Below, piece after piece: positions 12,805-14,552 of a stretch of DNA of 14,552 nt (positions within the stretch are counted from its first letter, which is position 1; each line of letters starts with the position of its first letter). A model generated the notes under the pieces. That model did not search any database. It was not told the DNA's origin and saw only the letters and a list, made by a program, of their open reading frames with translations. Source of the stretch: Acidobacteriota bacterium (GTDB lineage: Bacteria > Acidobacteriota > Terriglobia > 20CM-2-55-15). The translations under genes were made by a program, and so were the position numbers. The stretch is from contig QHXA01000137.1 of the NCBI GenBank assembly GCA_003222755.1, positions 1 to 14,552 of the forward strand, given 5' to 3'.

Positions 12805-14552
12805 GTGAACGTCTACGAAGGCAAAAACATTCGCAATGTCGGCATCGTCGGGCATGGAGGAAGCGGTAAGACCTCGCTCGTATCCGCAATTCTCTTCGAT
12901 ACCGGTGCAACCAACCGCCTTGGGCGCGTAGACGATGGAAATGCCCCGACGGATTACGACGAAGAAGAAATCGAACGCAAAATCACCATCTCCGCGAAAT
13001 TGGCGTTCTGCGAGTGGAACAAGAACAAGATCAACCTGCTCGACACGCCGGGTTTCGGCAACTTCATTCAAGAAGCTCGGGGCGCGTTGCGCGTGGCCGA
13101 TGCGGCAATTGTTGTCGTTGATGCCGTGTCGGGCGTCATGGTCCAGACAGAAAAAGCTTGGGCCTACGCTGAAGAGTTTCACTTGCCACGCCTTGTCGTG
13201 GTGAACCGGATGGATCGGGATACGGCAAGTTTCGAGAGATCACTTGAATCGATCCAGCAGAGGCTCGGCCGAATGTGCGTTCCGATCCAAATTCCGTTAG
13301 GAGAGGAAAGAGGATTCAAAGGCGTCGCCGATCTGATCCAAATGAAGGCGTACACGTTTGCGACCGACGGTTCCGGAAAGTCCACGGAAGGCAATGTTCC
13401 GGAGGCCGTTGGAACGCGCGTGCAGGAATATCGAGAGAAGCTCGTCGAAGCGGTAGCGGAGAGCGATGAGAAGCTGATGGAAAAATTCTTCGACAGCGGA
13501 TCTCTGAGCGATGAAGAATTCGTTACCGGTCTGAAGAAGCAAGTCGCCGATGGGAAGATTTATCCAGTTTTGTTCACGTCCGCCACGACTAACATCGGCA
13601 TCCAGCCGCTGCTCAACGTAATTCTGAATTTATTGCCGGACGCCGTTGCGCGAGGCATGGTCAAAGGCAAAGACCTGCAGGGCAAAGAGGTCCAGCGAAA
13701 GATTGCTGATAACGAGCCGTTCTCGGCTTTCGTCTTCAAAACTTTTTCGGATCCGTTCACCGGTCGTGTCTCGCTCTTCCGGGTGTTCTCTGGGATGGCC
13801 ACAACAGAAGTGCAGCCGTATAACCTCAACAAAGGCGTCACTGAACGGTTCGGTTCTATCGTGCTGCTTCAAGGAAAAACTCAGGTCGGCGTCCCAAGAC
13901 TTCACGCGGGCGATATTGCGGCGGTGGCGAAGCTTAAGGAAACGCAAACCGGCGACACATTGTGTGACAAAGCGCATCCGGCCATGTATGAAGGCGTGAA
14001 GTGGATCGAACCTGTGATTTCGTTCGCGATCGAGCCGAAGTCGCGCGGGGATGAAGAGAAAATCAGCACCGCGATTCATCGACTCATGGACGAAGATCTC
14101 GGCCTCCGTTACGCGCGTGAGCCGCAGACCAAAGAATTCTTGATTTCTGGCCAAGGTCAGATGCACGTGGAAATCGCGGTGGCGCGGTTGAAGAAACGGT
14201 ACGGCGTGGAAGTTCTGCTCAAGCCGCCGAAGGTTCCTTATCGCGAAACGATCAAAGGCAAGGCCGACGTCCAGGGAAAACACAAGAAACAGAGCGGCGG
14301 CCATGGGCAATATGGCGACTGCAAGATTCGGATGGAACCTCTGCCCCGCGGCAGTGACTTCGAATTCGTCAATGAAATTTTCGGTGGCTCAATTCCGAGG
14401 AACTTTATCCCTGCCGTTGAAAAGGGAATCCAGGAAGCGAGACAGAAAGGCGTACTCGCTGGCTTCCCAACCGTCGACTTTCGGGTCGTGCTTTACGACG
14501 GCTCGTACCACGAGGTCGATTCGTCGGAAATGGCATTCAAAATTGCGGGGTC
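12805..14552 (+). CDS. fusA: Elongation factor G, EF-G2-type paralogue (3' partial)
   Basis: A translational GTPase starting at GTG 12805, 582 codons long before the window ends, so the C-terminus is missing. The G domain has G1 GHGGSGKT (16-23), G3 DTPGFGNF (80-87) and G4 NRMD (134-137). Switch I reads IERKITI in place of the RGITI of canonical EF-G. Domain II spans about 308-390 (FVFKTFSDPFTGRVSLFRV), domain III about 405-478 (SFAIEPKSRGDEEKISTAIH, ISGQGQMHVEIA). Domain IV begins near 480 with KKQSGGHGQYGD and reaches VLYDGSYHEVDSSEMAFKIA. The GHGGSGKT loop and GSYHEVDSS segment resemble EF-G2-type paralogues such as Thermus EF-G-2 more than the EF-G of str operons, and no rpsL, rpsG or tuf is nearby. 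Whether it drives translocation or a specialised ribosome function is not known from sequence. Confidence 0.9.
   Translation, partial: MNVYEGKNIRNVGIVGHGGSGKTSLVSAILFDTGATNRLGRVDDGNAPTDYDEEEIERKITISAKLAFCEWNKNKINLLDTPGFGNFIQEARGALRVADAAIVVVDAVSGVMVQTEKAWAYAEEFHLPRLVVVNRMDRDTASFERSLESIQQRLGRMCVPIQIPLGEERGFKGVADLIQMKAYTFATDGSGKSTEGNVPEAVGTRVQEYREKLVEAVAESDEKLMEKFFDSGSLSDEEFVTGLKKQVADGKIYPVLFTSATTNIGIQPLLNVILNLLPDAVARGMVKGKDLQGKEVQRKIADNEPFSAFVFKTFSDPFTGRVSLFRVFSGMATTEVQPYNLNKGVTERFGSIVLLQGKTQVGVPRLHAGDIAAVAKLKETQTGDTLCDKAHPAMYEGVKWIEPVISFAIEPKSRGDEEKISTAIHRLMDEDLGLRYAREPQTKEFLISGQGQMHVEIAVARLKKRYGVEVLLKPPKVPYRETIKGKADVQGKHKKQSGGHGQYGDCKIRMEPLPRGSDFEFVNEIFGGSIPRNFIPAVEKGIQEARQKGVLAGFPTVDFRVVLYDGSYHEVDSSEMAFKIAG

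Overview
The window most likely comes from an acidobacterium with roughly 55-60% G+C, probably environmental. The strongest clue is the secreted protein at 2317-3291, which has the layout of the VWFA-related acidobacterial domain (TIGR03436): signal peptide, beta-rich N-terminal segment, then a VWA domain with an intact MIDAS. The mix of a solitary CsgG-like protein, a degenerate M16-type protein, a hydantoinase A/B pair and an EF-G2-type elongation factor fits such a genome. Lineage is inferred from protein style, not from a marker gene.

Layout. 1-575 is non-coding and packed with inverted repeats, including copy A (204-405) of a modular multi-hairpin repeat. 576-3994 holds alanine racemase (alr, +), a flavin-reductase-like protein (-), the VWA protein (+) and a SUMF1/FGE-fold protein lacking the catalytic cysteines (-). 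Copy B of the repeat lies at 4050-4274, in the same orientation as copy A, so the two copies bracket this four-gene block. 4402-5940 holds a two-CBS-domain protein (+) and a Ste24-type M48 membrane metalloprotease (-) that meet tail to tail with no spacer.

6025-12718 is mainly a minus-strand group read right to left: a secreted M16-fold pseudo-peptidase, hydantoinase/oxoprolinase subunit A overlapping its end by 32 bases, and then subunit B. A plus-strand CsgG-like gene lies between the two hydantoinase subunits, and its last codons appear to be frameshifted. A perfect 21-bp inverted repeat spans the hyuB stop codon and looks like its terminator. From 12805 to the window edge runs an EF-G2-type elongation factor (+), cut off within domain IV.

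How the genes work together. HyuA and HyuB should form one ATP-dependent enzyme acting on 5-oxoproline, a hydantoin or a related cyclic amide; sequence alone does not fix the substrate. The other genes look like independent housekeeping or envelope functions. I did not find a convincing new multi-gene system. The most unusual material is the modular hairpin repeat family, a palindrome-rich insert read in frame as the linker of the M16-like protein, the inverted repeat that supplies the C-terminus of HyuB, and the split hydantoinase operon.
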